34,548 nucleotides of DNA, taken from positions 1 through 34,548 of the forward strand of contig JAJYKL010000042.1 of NCBI GenBank assembly GCA_021788625.1. Reading direction: 5' to 3'. Of this stretch, positions 20,838 to 29,548 are shown one piece after another. This DNA comes from Chloroflexota bacterium (GTDB lineage: Bacteria > Chloroflexota > Anaerolineae > J036 > Brachytrichaceae). The translations under genes were made by a program, and so were the position numbers. Within the stretch, counting starts at the first letter, position 1; every line of letters begins with the position of its first letter. The notes beneath the pieces are model-generated. The model did no database searches, had not been told where the DNA came from, and saw nothing but the letters and a program-made list of their open reading frames with translations.

Positions 20838-21256
20838 GCCTTACCACTGCACTGCTATACATGCAAACTCTGGCGGCTGGGATTGCGGGCATCCAGGAAG
20901 CCCCGGCGTACCCGCCCGAATCATTCAACCAGTTTCCGATTGTCGTCTCATTCGTGACGGCAGGTGAACTGGTGCAGGAATCATCTGGCTTTGGTTTCGC
21001 ATTGGACACAATTTGCACTGAGATTCATGGCGTGCGTGCCGTGCTGCCCAAGGATGTGGCTGCGATGCTATCTTACGGCGATCTGTTCTTCGCGAAGATC
21101 ATCGCTGACCCGACGCTGGGTGGCAATGTTAGCACCATCGAAGGCAACCCCACACGCGCCTTCGGCCACATGACTTGGGGTGCGCCGCCGACAGGCCAGA
21201 TCACGCTCGGCTGGCGATTTGAGGTGCGAGTCAAGACGCTACTGACAGGAGTGTGA
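20834..21256 (+). CDS. Neck/tail-completion protein (140 aa)
   Basis: Overlaps the adaptor by 4 nt. A helical start (TALLYMQTLAAGIAGI) is followed by beta strands (FPIVVSFVTAGELV, ICTEIHGVRAVLPKDVAAML) and an end typical of tail-terminator-like folds (ITLGWRFEVRVKTL). It probably belongs to the tail-completion (gpU/gp17-type) group that joins tail to head. The call is contextual with moderate sequence support. Confidence 0.65.
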   Translation: MSLTTALLYMQTLAAGIAGIQEAPAYPPESFNQFPIVVSFVTAGELVQESSGFGFALDTICTEIHGVRAVLPKDVAAMLSYGDLFFAKIIADPTLGGNVSTIEGNPTRAFGHMTWGAPPTGQITLGWRFEVRVKTLLTGV

Positions 21257-21258
21257 AC

Positions 21259-21444
21259 ATGACGACCAAGGAAGAAATCGGCCAGGCACTGAAATTAATT
21301 CGGCGCTTTCTGCGCGTGTGCACACCAGCGGAGCGTGAGTGGGTGCGACACGTTCTATTCGATACGCTTGTGGTAGAGAGAGAGCAACCGTGTGGCTCTC
21401 ATTTTATTAAGCCCGGTCCCAGTGAGATCAAGGAGCAAAAATAA
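21259..21444 (+). CDS. Hypothetical small protein in tail module (61 aa)
   Basis: ATG at 21259 with AGGAG 8 nt upstream, chosen over the in-frame GTG at 21253. The protein is helical and charged (EEIGQALKLIRRFLRV, PAEREWVRHVLFDTLVV), with a polar tail. It ends on the first base of the tail-tube ATG. No family is recognised. Confidence 0.6.
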   Translation: MTTKEEIGQALKLIRRFLRVCTPAEREWVRHVLFDTLVVEREQPCGSHFIKPGPSEIKEQK

Positions 21445-22451
21445 TGGCAGGCAATGGTGTCCGAAAATTACGTCAGGTCCAATTTGGCGGTGAGACCACC
21501 GCCGGCATAGCCGTAACCGCAACCACCATCTGGCGCGGCAGCGGCACAGGCCAGGATGAACGAGTCGTCGAATTTCCGGTCGAGGATGTGGGCCTCATAT
21601 CCGGTAGTGATCGCACCGTGGAAACGAAACGGTTGGCAGGCATTCAGCTCGATGAGGTAAACGCCACATTCGAGCAGATGCTGCATCCCCTCGAGTGCGG
21701 CGTGAAACTGGTGAATACAGGTGCCACCGATGGACTAGGAAGCGATCACATCTATACCTATCCGGTGGCGACCAATGCCTTGCCAACGGTCAAGACCAAG
21801 ACCATCAAGGCCGGTGATAACCAGGCGGCAGAGGTCATGGAATACGGATTCCTTACCAGTCTGACGCTGCGCGGTAATGGCGGTGAGGGCCTGAAGGTCA
21901 CGCAGGTTTGGAATGGGCGGCAGTGGCAGCCGTCCACCTTCGATGCGCCCACGTTACCAGCAGTGGAGGATATCCCGTTCTCGAAGGGCAAACTCTACAT
22001 TGATAATGTGGCAAGTTCCGCAGGCACGACCCTTAAAAGCGCCACGTTTTTGGGGCTTAACATGAGCCTCAAGACGGGATTGATTCCCAAGTACACCGCC
22101 GACGGGAATGTGTATTTCTCGTTCGTGCAATGCACGGACCCGGAAGCATTGATTGCCGTGACCTTCGAGCACGAGACCTCGGCCGTTGCGGAGAAGGCGG
22201 CCTTCCGCGCACAGACACCGCGCCTGATCCAGATCACCTGGCAGGGCAGCAATCTAACCACGGCGGGATCATCTTACTCGACCAAGTTGTTTCAGATCAC
22301 GGCAGCAGGCAAATGGGAGAAATTCGACAAGCTCGGCGAGCAGAATGGTAACGACATCGTGGTAGGCCATCTACGTGCTCGCTGGGATGCCGTGGCATCC
22401 CAGTTCCTCACGTTTCTGCTTGTGGAGGAGGGACTTGCAACGGTGCCTTAA
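21444..22451 (+). CDS. Major tail (tube) protein
   Basis: 335 residues. The pattern is that of siphovirus tube proteins: an N-terminal GVRKLRQVQFGGETTAGIAV, a beta-rich core (TFEQMLHPLECGVKLVN), LTSLTLRGNGGEGLKVTQVWNGRQ, and the C-terminal strand pair FQITAAGKWEKFDKLGEQNGND. It polymerises around the tape measure to form the tail tube. The gene directly precedes the G/GT chaperones, as expected. Confidence 0.85.
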   Translation: MAGNGVRKLRQVQFGGETTAGIAVTATTIWRGSGTGQDERVVEFPVEDVGLISGSDRTVETKRLAGIQLDEVNATFEQMLHPLECGVKLVNTGATDGLGSDHIYTYPVATNALPTVKTKTIKAGDNQAAEVMEYGFLTSLTLRGNGGEGLKVTQVWNGRQWQPSTFDAPTLPAVEDIPFSKGKLYIDNVASSAGTTLKSATFLGLNMSLKTGLIPKYTADGNVYFSFVQCTDPEALIAVTFEHETSAVAEKAAFRAQTPRLIQITWQGSNLTTAGSSYSTKLFQITAAGKWEKFDKLGEQNGNDIVVGHLRARWDAVASQFLTFLLVEEGLATVP

Positions 22452-22795
22452 TGGATAAGAGCAAATACGTTTATCAGCAACTGGACCTGGGCGAATACGA
22501 CGAACTCTATCGGGGCATGATGGTACGGGTGCTGCTCAATCCGAGTTATCGCCTGCGACGCGAATATCTGAGTCTTACAGGCACGGCCTGGCTGGAATGT
22601 GTGGGCGAGGTGCTGGGAACAGATAACGCGGATGTACGTGCGGTGCTCGATGAGTTGCCTTACGAGGTATGGGTGTGGCTGATGGTAGGGATCATCACGA
22701 ATGGCGAAGAGCCGCAACTCCCCTACATCATCACGCTTTGGAATCGATATGCGGAGGAGCGCATAAAAAAACACGCATCGCGGCCGCCCTTATAA
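22451..22795 (+). CDS. Tail assembly chaperone G
   Basis: 114 residues, between tube and tape-measure genes. It is the unshifted product of the G/GT pair: YVYQQLDLGEYDELYRGMMVRVLL at the start and a Trp-rich VWVWLMVGIITNGEEPQLPYI segment. It coats the tape measure during tail assembly and is absent from the mature virion. Its frame runs 24 nt past the slippery site before TAA. Confidence 0.85.
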   Translation: MDKSKYVYQQLDLGEYDELYRGMMVRVLLNPSYRLRREYLSLTGTAWLECVGEVLGTDNADVRAVLDELPYEVWVWLMVGIITNGEEPQLPYIITLWNRYAEERIKKHASRPPL

Positions 22796-22986
22796 AGGGA
22801 AAGGCTGCACATGTGTTTAGAACAGATAATCTACATCTGGCGCAGCTCTTTGACATCAGCCTAATAAACCGATACTTCATGACAAATTACACGCCGGAGG
22901 ATTTAGACGATTGGCAGGATTGGGAAGTGAGCGATATTCTGGCCTATGTACACAGCATGATCGGGACGGACGATGACACAGAATAA
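22451..22986 (+). CDS. Tail assembly chaperone GT fusion (programmed -1 frameshift)
   Basis: Translating G to codon 107, slipping back one base at A7 (22765-22771), and continuing in the -1 frame gives a ~178-aa product. The T part reads TRIAAALIKGKAAHVFRTDN, LAQLFDISLINRY, and DLDDWQDWEVSDILAYVHSM, a compact helical domain typical of GT extensions. The T frame has no start of its own and overlaps the tape-measure ATG by 14 nt. The ratio of G to GT governs tail assembly in lambda-type phages. Confidence 0.85.
22765..22771 (+). promoter_or_regulatory. -1 frameshift slippery heptamer A AAA AAA
   Basis: The G frame reads ATA AAA AAA CAC, so A-AAA-AAA is in exact X-XXY-YYZ phase. Slipping back by one base enters the long T frame. 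The GC-rich stretch 3-20 nt downstream could stimulate pausing. Confidence 0.85.
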
Positions 22987-25600
22987 TACCGTAGAAGTTC
23001 TGCTTAAATTGCATGATGCCTTCTCATCGGCATTCGAGCAGGCCGTCGGCACACTTCAGTCGGGCACGGCCGAGGCGCAGAACAGTACGGATGAGGCAAC
23101 CAGCGCCAATGAGCGGTTTGCCGAATCATTTAACACACTTCGCGAGGGGGCACAGGTCGGGTTCGAAGCATTGACGGGCAATTATCAGGGACTGGTTAAT
23201 GCACTGTCCTCTATCCCTGGTCCGGTGGGCGCGATTGGCAGTGCGGTCGGTTCCTTCCTGGCTACGTCCGTCACCAACACTGAGGCACTCGCGGGGCAGG
23301 TGCTGCGATTGAAGAACGCCACCGGCATGACGGCTGAGCAGGCATCAGCACTCATCGCCATTGATAAGCAGATGGGAATCAGTGGTGACGAAACCGCGCT
23401 CATGTATACGCGATTCGCCAGGGCGATTGGGGGCGCCACGGATGCCAACGGTTACTTTGCGACAGGTGGCCGGGCTATAGGAACAGTCCTAAATAATCTG
23501 GGCATTCAGGCCACGGATGCCTCGGGCAAGGTTCTGCCGTTGAACGAACTGTTGCCGAAAATAGCCGACAAATTCCAGCAGATGGGGCCGAGTGCCGAGA
23601 CCACAGCACTGGCCATCCAACTGTTCGGGCGGCAGGGGGCGGAGTTATTGCCCGTACTATTGCAGGGATCGAGTGGCATCGCAGACATGACCGAAAAGGC
23701 GCGCGAGATGGGCACGGTGATCGGCGATAAAACGGTGGATGCCGCGTTCCGCCTCAAGCAATCGCAGCGCGAATTGGATGATGAATGGGAAGCGGTGCAG
23801 ACACGCATTGGCCCTGGGGTGATCGGCATATTGCTGGATATCAATAAGGCTGTATTGTCGATCATCGATTTGCCTGCCAAAGCCGCATCAGGGTTTGGCA
23901 CATTGGGGAGCACTCTACAGGAGTTCGTACACACGGGTCATCTGAGCGCCAGTACAGGTGATCAGATCAAAAGTTCTTGGATGGGCATGCTGACTGCCAT
24001 GTCAAACCTTGATCCCGAACTGAAAATACAACTGGCACTCACCCAGGCACTTCACCCCGCCGTCACGAGCGTAGCCACAGCAGCCGAAACGGCCGCGAGC
24101 AAGATGCAGGATTACACGCAGTCCGCAACGGCACTGACGAGCGCAGCCGCTCAGACGAATCAGGCCGTCAAGAACGACACGGTCACATTTCAGGAATATG
24201 GCGATGCAAGTCAGAAGGCGGTCGACGCCCAGCAAGCCGACGAGAAGGCAATCCAGGCCACCAAGGATGCCGCAAAGGAGCAGGCGCAGGCCACCAAGGA
24301 TGCCGCGGCTGCGCAAGCCGAGTTCACGAAGCAAATCCAGAGCGTGACGGGCGCTTTCGCGGCGCAGAGTGGGCCATTAAAGGCCGCACAGGTCGCGCAG
24401 GATGCCGTCGCACTGGCCACTGGCCAGTTAAGTGTGAGCGGATTCGAGGCGCAACGCGCGGCCGCTGCACTGAGTCAGGCCTATGCCGATCACAAGATTA
24501 CACTCGATCAGGTGGTGGGTGCCGTATCAGGTTTAGCCACCGGCAACCTATCGAGTGCACAGGCATTCATCATCGCCGGGCAGCAGGGCGCAGTCTACTA
24601 TCGCCAGGTCAAAGATGTAGAGCAGGCGGCCCAGCAAGCCGCTGGACAGACAGATCAATTACAACAGCAGACCAATCAGTTTCGCGACGCGGCCGATCGA
24701 GGCTATTCGAGTGCCTATTACCTTCAATCGGGCATCGGGGCGGTGGGTTCTACCGCCGATACATCTGTACCTAAGCTCAACAACGTAGCCGTTGGGATGG
24801 CCAACCTGAGTTCGAGCGCTGGGATCGCCTCATCGAGCGCCAATTCGCTGAACACCAGTATTGTCAATATTGGCAACAATGCCAATGGAGCAACAGGGCC
24901 AATAGGCAACCTGCAAGGCGCCATCAATAACATCAACACCACTGGGGCAATCGGGGCAATCGTCAATTTAGAGGGCACGATTAATAATCTGGGCGGCAAA
25001 AGCGTTTCGGTCGGCGCAAACGTCTATGGCGCCAGCGACGTGCAGAACCTGATCAATCTTATCGCAGCAGTTAATAACAAGACCGTCACGGTCACAGCCA
25101 ACGCCACCTATAATCCACCTACCACTTCCCCGCCAGCCTGCTTTGTGGCCGGGACGCTGGTTGATACGCCGGACGGACCTAAGGCCATTGAGATGTTACA
25201 TGATGCAGACCGGGTCTACGCTTATGATCACGGAAAGCTTGAACGAGTATCCCGCCACATTACACGCACCTTCGTGCATCCAGACGCGCTGACGCTGACG
25301 CTGTACCTGGAGGATGGCAGGTGTATCGAAACAACCGCTGAACATATGATCTATTCGCCAGCAGTCGGCACGTATCTGCGAGCAGGCGATCTGGGAGTGG
25401 ATGCCAGCCTCCAGACCAGCAATGGTGAAATTATTCGCATCGTGCGCATTCAGCCCGGTACGCGCCAGACGGTCTACAACATCGAGGTTGACGAGCTGCA
25501 CAATTATTATGCGGGCGGCGTGTTGGTGCACAATGTAAAATCGAGTGCCACTCTTGCCTCGGCTCGCACGGCCACTCTACACGCAGCAATCGGGAGTTAA
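22973..25600 (+). CDS. Tape measure protein with C-terminal Hint (intein/hedgehog-type) domain
   Basis: 875 residues. Residues 1-~700 are a typical tape measure: helical N-terminus, hydrophobic patches, GMTAEQASALIAIDKQMGIS, AIQLFGRQGAELLPVLLQG, and Ala/Gln coiled coil (~400-480). Residues 723-854 form a Hint domain: Cys723 in ACFVAGTLVDTPDG (block A), TAEH with His791 (block B), and a VYNIEVDELHNYYAGGVLVHN end (blocks F/G) finishing in His-Asn854. The +1 residue is Val, not Cys/Ser/Thr, so normal splicing is not expected; self-cleavage as in bacterial intein-like domains is more likely. Only 21 residues follow. The tape measure sets tail length. Confidence 0.88.
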   Translation: MTQNNTVEVLLKLHDAFSSAFEQAVGTLQSGTAEAQNSTDEATSANERFAESFNTLREGAQVGFEALTGNYQGLVNALSSIPGPVGAIGSAVGSFLATSVTNTEALAGQVLRLKNATGMTAEQASALIAIDKQMGISGDETALMYTRFARAIGGATDANGYFATGGRAIGTVLNNLGIQATDASGKVLPLNELLPKIADKFQQMGPSAETTALAIQLFGRQGAELLPVLLQGSSGIADMTEKAREMGTVIGDKTVDAAFRLKQSQRELDDEWEAVQTRIGPGVIGILLDINKAVLSIIDLPAKAASGFGTLGSTLQEFVHTGHLSASTGDQIKSSWMGMLTAMSNLDPELKIQLALTQALHPAVTSVATAAETAASKMQDYTQSATALTSAAAQTNQAVKNDTVTFQEYGDASQKAVDAQQADEKAIQATKDAAKEQAQATKDAAAAQAEFTKQIQSVTGAFAAQSGPLKAAQVAQDAVALATGQLSVSGFEAQRAAAALSQAYADHKITLDQVVGAVSGLATGNLSSAQAFIIAGQQGAVYYRQVKDVEQAAQQAAGQTDQLQQQTNQFRDAADRGYSSAYYLQSGIGAVGSTADTSVPKLNNVAVGMANLSSSAGIASSSANSLNTSIVNIGNNANGATGPIGNLQGAINNINTTGAIGAIVNLEGTINNLGGKSVSVGANVYGASDVQNLINLIAAVNNKTVTVTANATYNPPTTSPPACFVAGTLVDTPDGPKAIEMLHDADRVYAYDHGKLERVSRHITRTFVHPDALTLTLYLEDGRCIETTAEHMIYSPAVGTYLRAGDLGVDASLQTSNGEIIRIVRIQPGTRQTVYNIEVDELHNYYAGGVLVHNVKSSATLASARTATLHAAIGS

Positions 25601-25602
25601 CC

Positions 25603-27048
25603 ATGGCGCATTTACTGACACTTTACAATGGCACCGATGGCACCACATTGGATCTCCAGTCTAACCCAGGTTACATGCTAACGGGTTATGCATCGGATCC
25701 CGGTATTGTGGACATGGTGCAGAATTCCTCGCTCTACACCGATGGCTCGCTCACAGTGCACAGCCGGCGCGAGAACGCAGTGGACACCTACACACTGGAT
25801 GTGATCGGCACCTCGGCAGATGACTGCATTGCGAAACTGCGTGGACTGTATATTCTGGTCGACAGGGCGCGTGATTATATCGAAAAGCCCGGCCAACGCA
25901 CGCCCAGTTATATTTCCCTGAAACCGCAGAACTCCACCAACACGAGTTACAGCATCATCAAGGGAGGATTTGTTACACCGCCCGATCAGTGGCTGGCCCA
26001 GGCCTGGGCCAGCTCGCAGATTCGCGGCATAACTCTATTGATCGAACGCGAACCATTCTGGCGTAACTTCGCTCCCGTCCCCTCTACCACGATCACCGAC
26101 TGGGCATTGCTCATCGATTGGGGCACCTTCACCAGTGATTTCGGAGTGTTGAATGTTTCGGGCAACAATGGAGACCTGCCATCCTTGTGCGTCCTCCAGA
26201 TCGCTATCGCCCCGGGTGGTGGCAACAGTTTTGACCGCGTGTTTGTCGGATATCGCTCATCTGCGCGCGGGGGAAGTCTCTATAATGCGGCGGGTGTGCA
26301 GGAGGCTGAGAGCGGTTCAATGGGTCAGGATACCACCGCCACAACAGATGTTACCGCTTCACCTGGCGGGGCAGGCAATACCAAGGTGACCTGTACTTTC
26401 GCCACCAACACTAATAGCGTAACACGCGTGACGATCAATGCAACAGCCGGGAGCGGGACGTATCGCTGCTTCGCGCGCTGTAAGTTGACCGCAGCCAGCA
26501 CGGGCGTGAGTCTCGCTGCCAACTATGGCACTACCAGCGGGTCAGGCATCACGAACAATGCTTCCGTCACAGTCACCAGCACGACCTGGCATATGATCGA
26601 TCTGGGGATCATAGACCATCCAGTACTGCCCGGCAATACTCTGAAACGGCTGGCAAGCACGGCAGACCTCGTAATATATATTCAGGCCGGCCGCCTTGTT
26701 GGTACGGGCAGCCTGGATATAGATTGCCTGTTCCTGATACCGGTGGATGAATACGTGCTCACGGCTCAGCACGTGGGAGCCTCCCTCTCAACTGCTCTAT
26801 ATCAGTTCGATAACATATTGCCAAATGCCATGGGCGGAGCCTCTGTTGTGGTGGGATCATCCAGCCTTTCGGTTTACCAGCAGGCAGTAACAACCGGCGA
26901 TCTCTATCTGCCACTGGGGTTGGGTGGAGAACTTTATTGGATGGTGGGAGACGCTGGCTTTGCCAATGTGTTCGATGGCGTGAACAATCGTATCGCGATC
27001 AATGTCTATGCCCACAACAGGTACGTACTTGCGCGTGGAGCCGCATAG
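25603..27048 (+). CDS. Distal tail (Dit-like) protein
   Basis: 481 residues, 2 nt after the tape measure. The first ~170 residues fit a distal-tail N-terminal domain: LYNGTDGTTLDLQ, DTYTLDVIGTSADDCIAKLRGLY, WASSQIRGITLLIEREPFWR. The rest is a string of beta-rich carbohydrate-module-like segments (~200-390: FDRVFVGYRSSARGG, TYRCFARCKLTAA, IDLGIIDHP). Dit forms the hub at the tail tip, and the extra modules may add host-binding. The alternative is a general tail-tip fibre protein. Confidence 0.7.
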   Translation: MAHLLTLYNGTDGTTLDLQSNPGYMLTGYASDPGIVDMVQNSSLYTDGSLTVHSRRENAVDTYTLDVIGTSADDCIAKLRGLYILVDRARDYIEKPGQRTPSYISLKPQNSTNTSYSIIKGGFVTPPDQWLAQAWASSQIRGITLLIEREPFWRNFAPVPSTTITDWALLIDWGTFTSDFGVLNVSGNNGDLPSLCVLQIAIAPGGGNSFDRVFVGYRSSARGGSLYNAAGVQEAESGSMGQDTTATTDVTASPGGAGNTKVTCTFATNTNSVTRVTINATAGSGTYRCFARCKLTAASTGVSLAANYGTTSGSGITNNASVTVTSTTWHMIDLGIIDHPVLPGNTLKRLASTADLVIYIQAGRLVGTGSLDIDCLFLIPVDEYVLTAQHVGASLSTALYQFDNILPNAMGGASVVVGSSSLSVYQQAVTTGDLYLPLGLGGELYWMVGDAGFANVFDGVNNRIAINVYAHNRYVLARGAA

Positions 27049-27050
27049 CC

Positions 27051-28289
27051 ATGAATAATCGCCTGGATGTACTCGTTACCAATAATGTGGTGGCCGATGC
27101 TTCAGAGACCTTCCAGGAAAATATCACACGCTACATCGATGGCGCATTCAGCTTCACCAGCCAGGCGCAGGGTGGCTACGCCACCGCTACATTCAGTCTG
27201 AAAGTAAATTCAGTCAAAGCCTATCAGATCCTGGCAGACTATCTCGGCAAACGCATTGTATTCACATCGCCGCACGCCGGCAACGTAGACCTGATCTGCT
27301 GGGAGGGGCTGATTTATACCATCACGATTGACGACGGCGCATCCAGCGTTTCACGCTCCCTGGCTAATGTGTACAACCACGTTGGGGTGCGCTATGCGCC
27401 CCTGACCTACGATGCCTCGAATAACGCAGTCTATGGGGCGACTACCATCACGCCAGCCGCAGACTACACGCCCACGCAGGCGCTGTATGGCATGCGTGAA
27501 CTACTGTATCCCATCGGGGGCGTATCGGACGCCAATGCCATCAATCTGCGCGATCTGTTACTGTCCTACTACGAGAATGCCATCGCCATGAACTCGGGTG
27601 CCCAGCATGGGGGCGCACTCACGCTCGGCATGGGGATGATTGTGCCAACGCAACGCTTTGGCGTGCGTTCCAGCGGCAAGAGCTTGCTCTCCGTGACGGT
27701 AGATTGTGTTGGCATCTGGGAAACACTGGACAAGCGATTCTATGTGCAAACGGCCTCTTCTGCGATGGCCAGTCTGGATACGATTGTCAAAGCCGCCCTC
27801 AACCCCTCGACTGGCGTGGCGCAGTTCGCGAATGCAGATCAATCGCAGATCAACGCTAATGCCCGCACCACCAGTCAATATATTGATTCTCGCATCACGG
27901 CGCAGAAATATTTGGACTATCTGTGCCAGTTAGGTGGCTCGAATAATCTACGGTACTTCATACAACTACTGGAGAATGGTCGGCCATACTATTTTGAACA
28001 GCCCACCGGAACGGCCTATCATGCACATCGACTGGACACGCTGGAGGCGATCTACGACGCAACAACTGGGGTGCGCGTGCCGCCCTGGCTGGTACTGCCA
28101 GGCAGGGTGATCACATTCGACGATGTTCTGCCCGATGCGGTGGTCTACTCGAATGATTTAGCCAATGCACGGAGTTTCCTGATTGGCGAAACTATTTTTA
28201 CGGCACCCGCACAACTGATATTACGCCCGCAGGTGGCCGATCCGGCGCAAATGAAGCTCAGTCGCATTGGCATGGGAGATTTCTACTGA
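27051..28289 (+). CDS. Tail-tip/baseplate hub protein (Tal-like)
   Basis: 412 residues from ATG at 27051, 3 nt after the upstream stop. It begins NNRLDVLVTNNVVADASETF and has the strand-rich LICWEGLIYTITIDDGASSVSRSLANVYN typical of hub domains that ring the tail tip. A later region, RITAQKYLDYLCQLGGSNNLRYFIQLLENG, resembles minor-tail proteins in this position. It probably completes the tip below Dit. No enzymatic motif is seen. Confidence 0.65.
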   Translation: MNNRLDVLVTNNVVADASETFQENITRYIDGAFSFTSQAQGGYATATFSLKVNSVKAYQILADYLGKRIVFTSPHAGNVDLICWEGLIYTITIDDGASSVSRSLANVYNHVGVRYAPLTYDASNNAVYGATTITPAADYTPTQALYGMRELLYPIGGVSDANAINLRDLLLSYYENAIAMNSGAQHGGALTLGMGMIVPTQRFGVRSSGKSLLSVTVDCVGIWETLDKRFYVQTASSAMASLDTIVKAALNPSTGVAQFANADQSQINANARTTSQYIDSRITAQKYLDYLCQLGGSNNLRYFIQLLENGRPYYFEQPTGTAYHAHRLDTLEAIYDATTGVRVPPWLVLPGRVITFDDVLPDAVVYSNDLANARSFLIGETIFTAPAQLILRPQVADPAQMKLSRIGMGDFY

Positions 28290-28789
28290 TGCTATTCGAG
28301 GGGAATACTCTAAAGGCACTGATCCAACGCCTGGTGGGTGAATTTATCACGCGCATCGAGCCGGCGTTAGGTGCGCGGGTATATGCCGATGCAAATGTTA
28401 CGCTGACTACGGCCACTCTTACTACATTGGCATTTAACCAGGAGCGGTGGGATGACGGCAACTGCCATGATAACGCAACGAACAATACACGGTTGACCGC
28501 ACCCGCAGACGGATGGTATGTCATCAGCGCATCCATCCGGTTTGCACAGAATAGCACCGGCTCACGTTCAGTCACGTTTCGCGTCAATGGGTTGGGTAGT
28601 TTATACATCGCGTCTCAGGCGCAACCGGCCTGCTCGGATTGCGTGACGGATGTGGCGCTGACGACCGTTTATTACCTGGCGGCAGGGGATTACGTGGAAT
28701 GTCAGGCGACGCAATATAGCGGCGGTAACCTGGATGTGGTGTACGGTGCGCGTTACTCACCGGAGTTCAGTATGGTGCGGGTGCCATAG
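28289..28789 (+). CDS. C1q/jelly-roll-like tail fibre or spike protein
   Basis: 166 residues, overlapping the hub gene by 1 nt. After a helical start (LKALIQRLVGEFITRIEPAL), residues ~30-166 show the C1q/TNF-like jelly-roll order: LAFNQERWDDGNCHDN, RLTAPADGWYVISASIRF, SRSVTFRVNG, AGDYVECQATQYSGG and the final YSPEFSMVRV. Such trimeric heads end many phage fibres and bind sugars or surface proteins. Last gene of the late operon. Confidence 0.75.
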   Translation: MLFEGNTLKALIQRLVGEFITRIEPALGARVYADANVTLTTATLTTLAFNQERWDDGNCHDNATNNTRLTAPADGWYVISASIRFAQNSTGSRSVTFRVNGLGSLYIASQAQPACSDCVTDVALTTVYYLAAGDYVECQATQYSGGNLDVVYGARYSPEFSMVRVP

Positions 28790-28793
28790 CGAC

Positions 28794-28819
28794 AAAAAGG
28801 CCCGGCGGGGTGCCGGGCC
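28794..28819 (-). terminator. Terminator of the leftward operon (convergent point)
   Basis: On the minus strand, GGCCCGGC (28819-28812), 5-nt loop, GCCGGGCC (28806-28799), then TTTTT (28798-28794). It lies 33 nt after the last leftward stop and 5 nt after the last rightward stop. On the plus strand the stem lacks a T run, so it acts mainly leftward. Confidence 0.8.
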
Positions 28820-28851
28820 ATAATCTTGCGGTTCAGCGGGTGGCAGATTAA

Positions 28852-29085
28852 CTATAGGAACCGCTCCCTATTCCACCCATCAATCTCTCCAAACAGGCGA
28901 TAGTGCCCGGGCACCACCCACTCTTGGGCCACCTGCTCTAAATCCAAGCCAGACAGCTCGGCATATCGCTTGGCTGCATAGTCATGGACCATACTATTAC
29001 CAACCGCATCGTCCCAAAACTCTGGACGAACACGTGATTTAGCATACGCATACGCCTCTTCGACAAGTTGTGAATCGTGTTTCAT
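28852..29085 (-). CDS. Hypothetical protein, last leftward gene (77 aa)
   Basis: ATG at 29085 with GGGAGAAAT upstream, overlapping nothing. It is acidic and helical (SQLVEEAYAYAKSRVRPEFW, HDYAAKRYAELSGLDLEQVAQEW), ending in WNRERFL. No family is recognised. Confidence 0.6.
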   Translation of the reverse strand: MKHDSQLVEEAYAYAKSRVRPEFWDDAVGNSMVHDYAAKRYAELSGLDLEQVAQEWVVPGHYRLFGEIDGWNRERFL

Positions 29086-29302
29086 TTATTTCTCCCTCTG
29101 ATTAGCCTTATGCCGCTTCCCAATGGCGATGATGCGCCCATCTGCGATGCGCAGCCAGTAGGCACCATCACGGATGCCCTGCACCCGTGCCACTTCCGGC
29201 TGGTTCACGTCATCCGCCCAGTGCCGCGCGAGCGTCATGCGTTCGAGCAGCGAGCGGTAGTCGCGCTTATAGCCGGACAGGTCGAGGTCTGCTTAAGCCC
29301 AT
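29086..29302 (-). pseudogene. Small gene with a probable 1-nt insertion near its start
   Basis: ATG at 29302 follows the upstream TGA directly (TGAATG) but stops after 11 codons. Coherent coding sequence lies in another frame to TAA at 29088-29086: LDLSGYKRDYRSLLERM, then LARHWADDVNQPEVA and LRIADGRIIAIG. Removing one A from the TTAAGC at about 29292-29297 fuses the good start to this frame (a ~71-aa product). Internal ATG at 29238 could give a 50-aa protein but has no Shine-Dalgarno. Function unknown. Confidence 0.45.
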
Positions 29303-29548
29303 TCACTCCGGCACCTCCCGCACGTCATACCACGGCAGCGCCCGATAGCGTGCCAACTCCAAGTCGTAGTGCGCCGCGCACAGTGCATGGGTAGTCTGAC
29401 TGTCCAATGTCAACCCATGAACGACGATGGTCACGTCACCTACTGCCGGCTCATCACACCCGCGCACGTCACACTCGGCCCATTCCGTATGAGTGCGAAA
29501 CTCCACGACCGTCTTGACCGTATCAGTAAGACTATGCTGCAAGTTCAT
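29303..29548 (-). CDS. Small zinc-finger-like protein (81 aa)
   Basis: ATG at 29548 is chosen for the AAGGAG upstream; it overlaps the end of the helicase-methyltransferase gene. Residues include AECDVRGCDEPA and HALCAAHYDLE, a Cys-x4-Cys ... Cys-x2-His set like a treble-clef knuckle. Between them lies a beta hairpin (VGDVTIVVHGLTLD). Probably a small metal-binding accessory protein; function unknown. Confidence 0.6.
   Translation of the reverse strand: MNLQHSLTDTVKTVVEFRTHTEWAECDVRGCDEPAVGDVTIVVHGLTLDSQTTHALCAAHYDLELARYRALPWYDVREVPE

Noticed and set aside
22669-22795. A separate gene starting at ATG 22669 for the T part of the chaperone
   Set aside because: The first ~34 residues from that ATG are antisense-like noise; the in-phase slippery A7 gives a better explanation.
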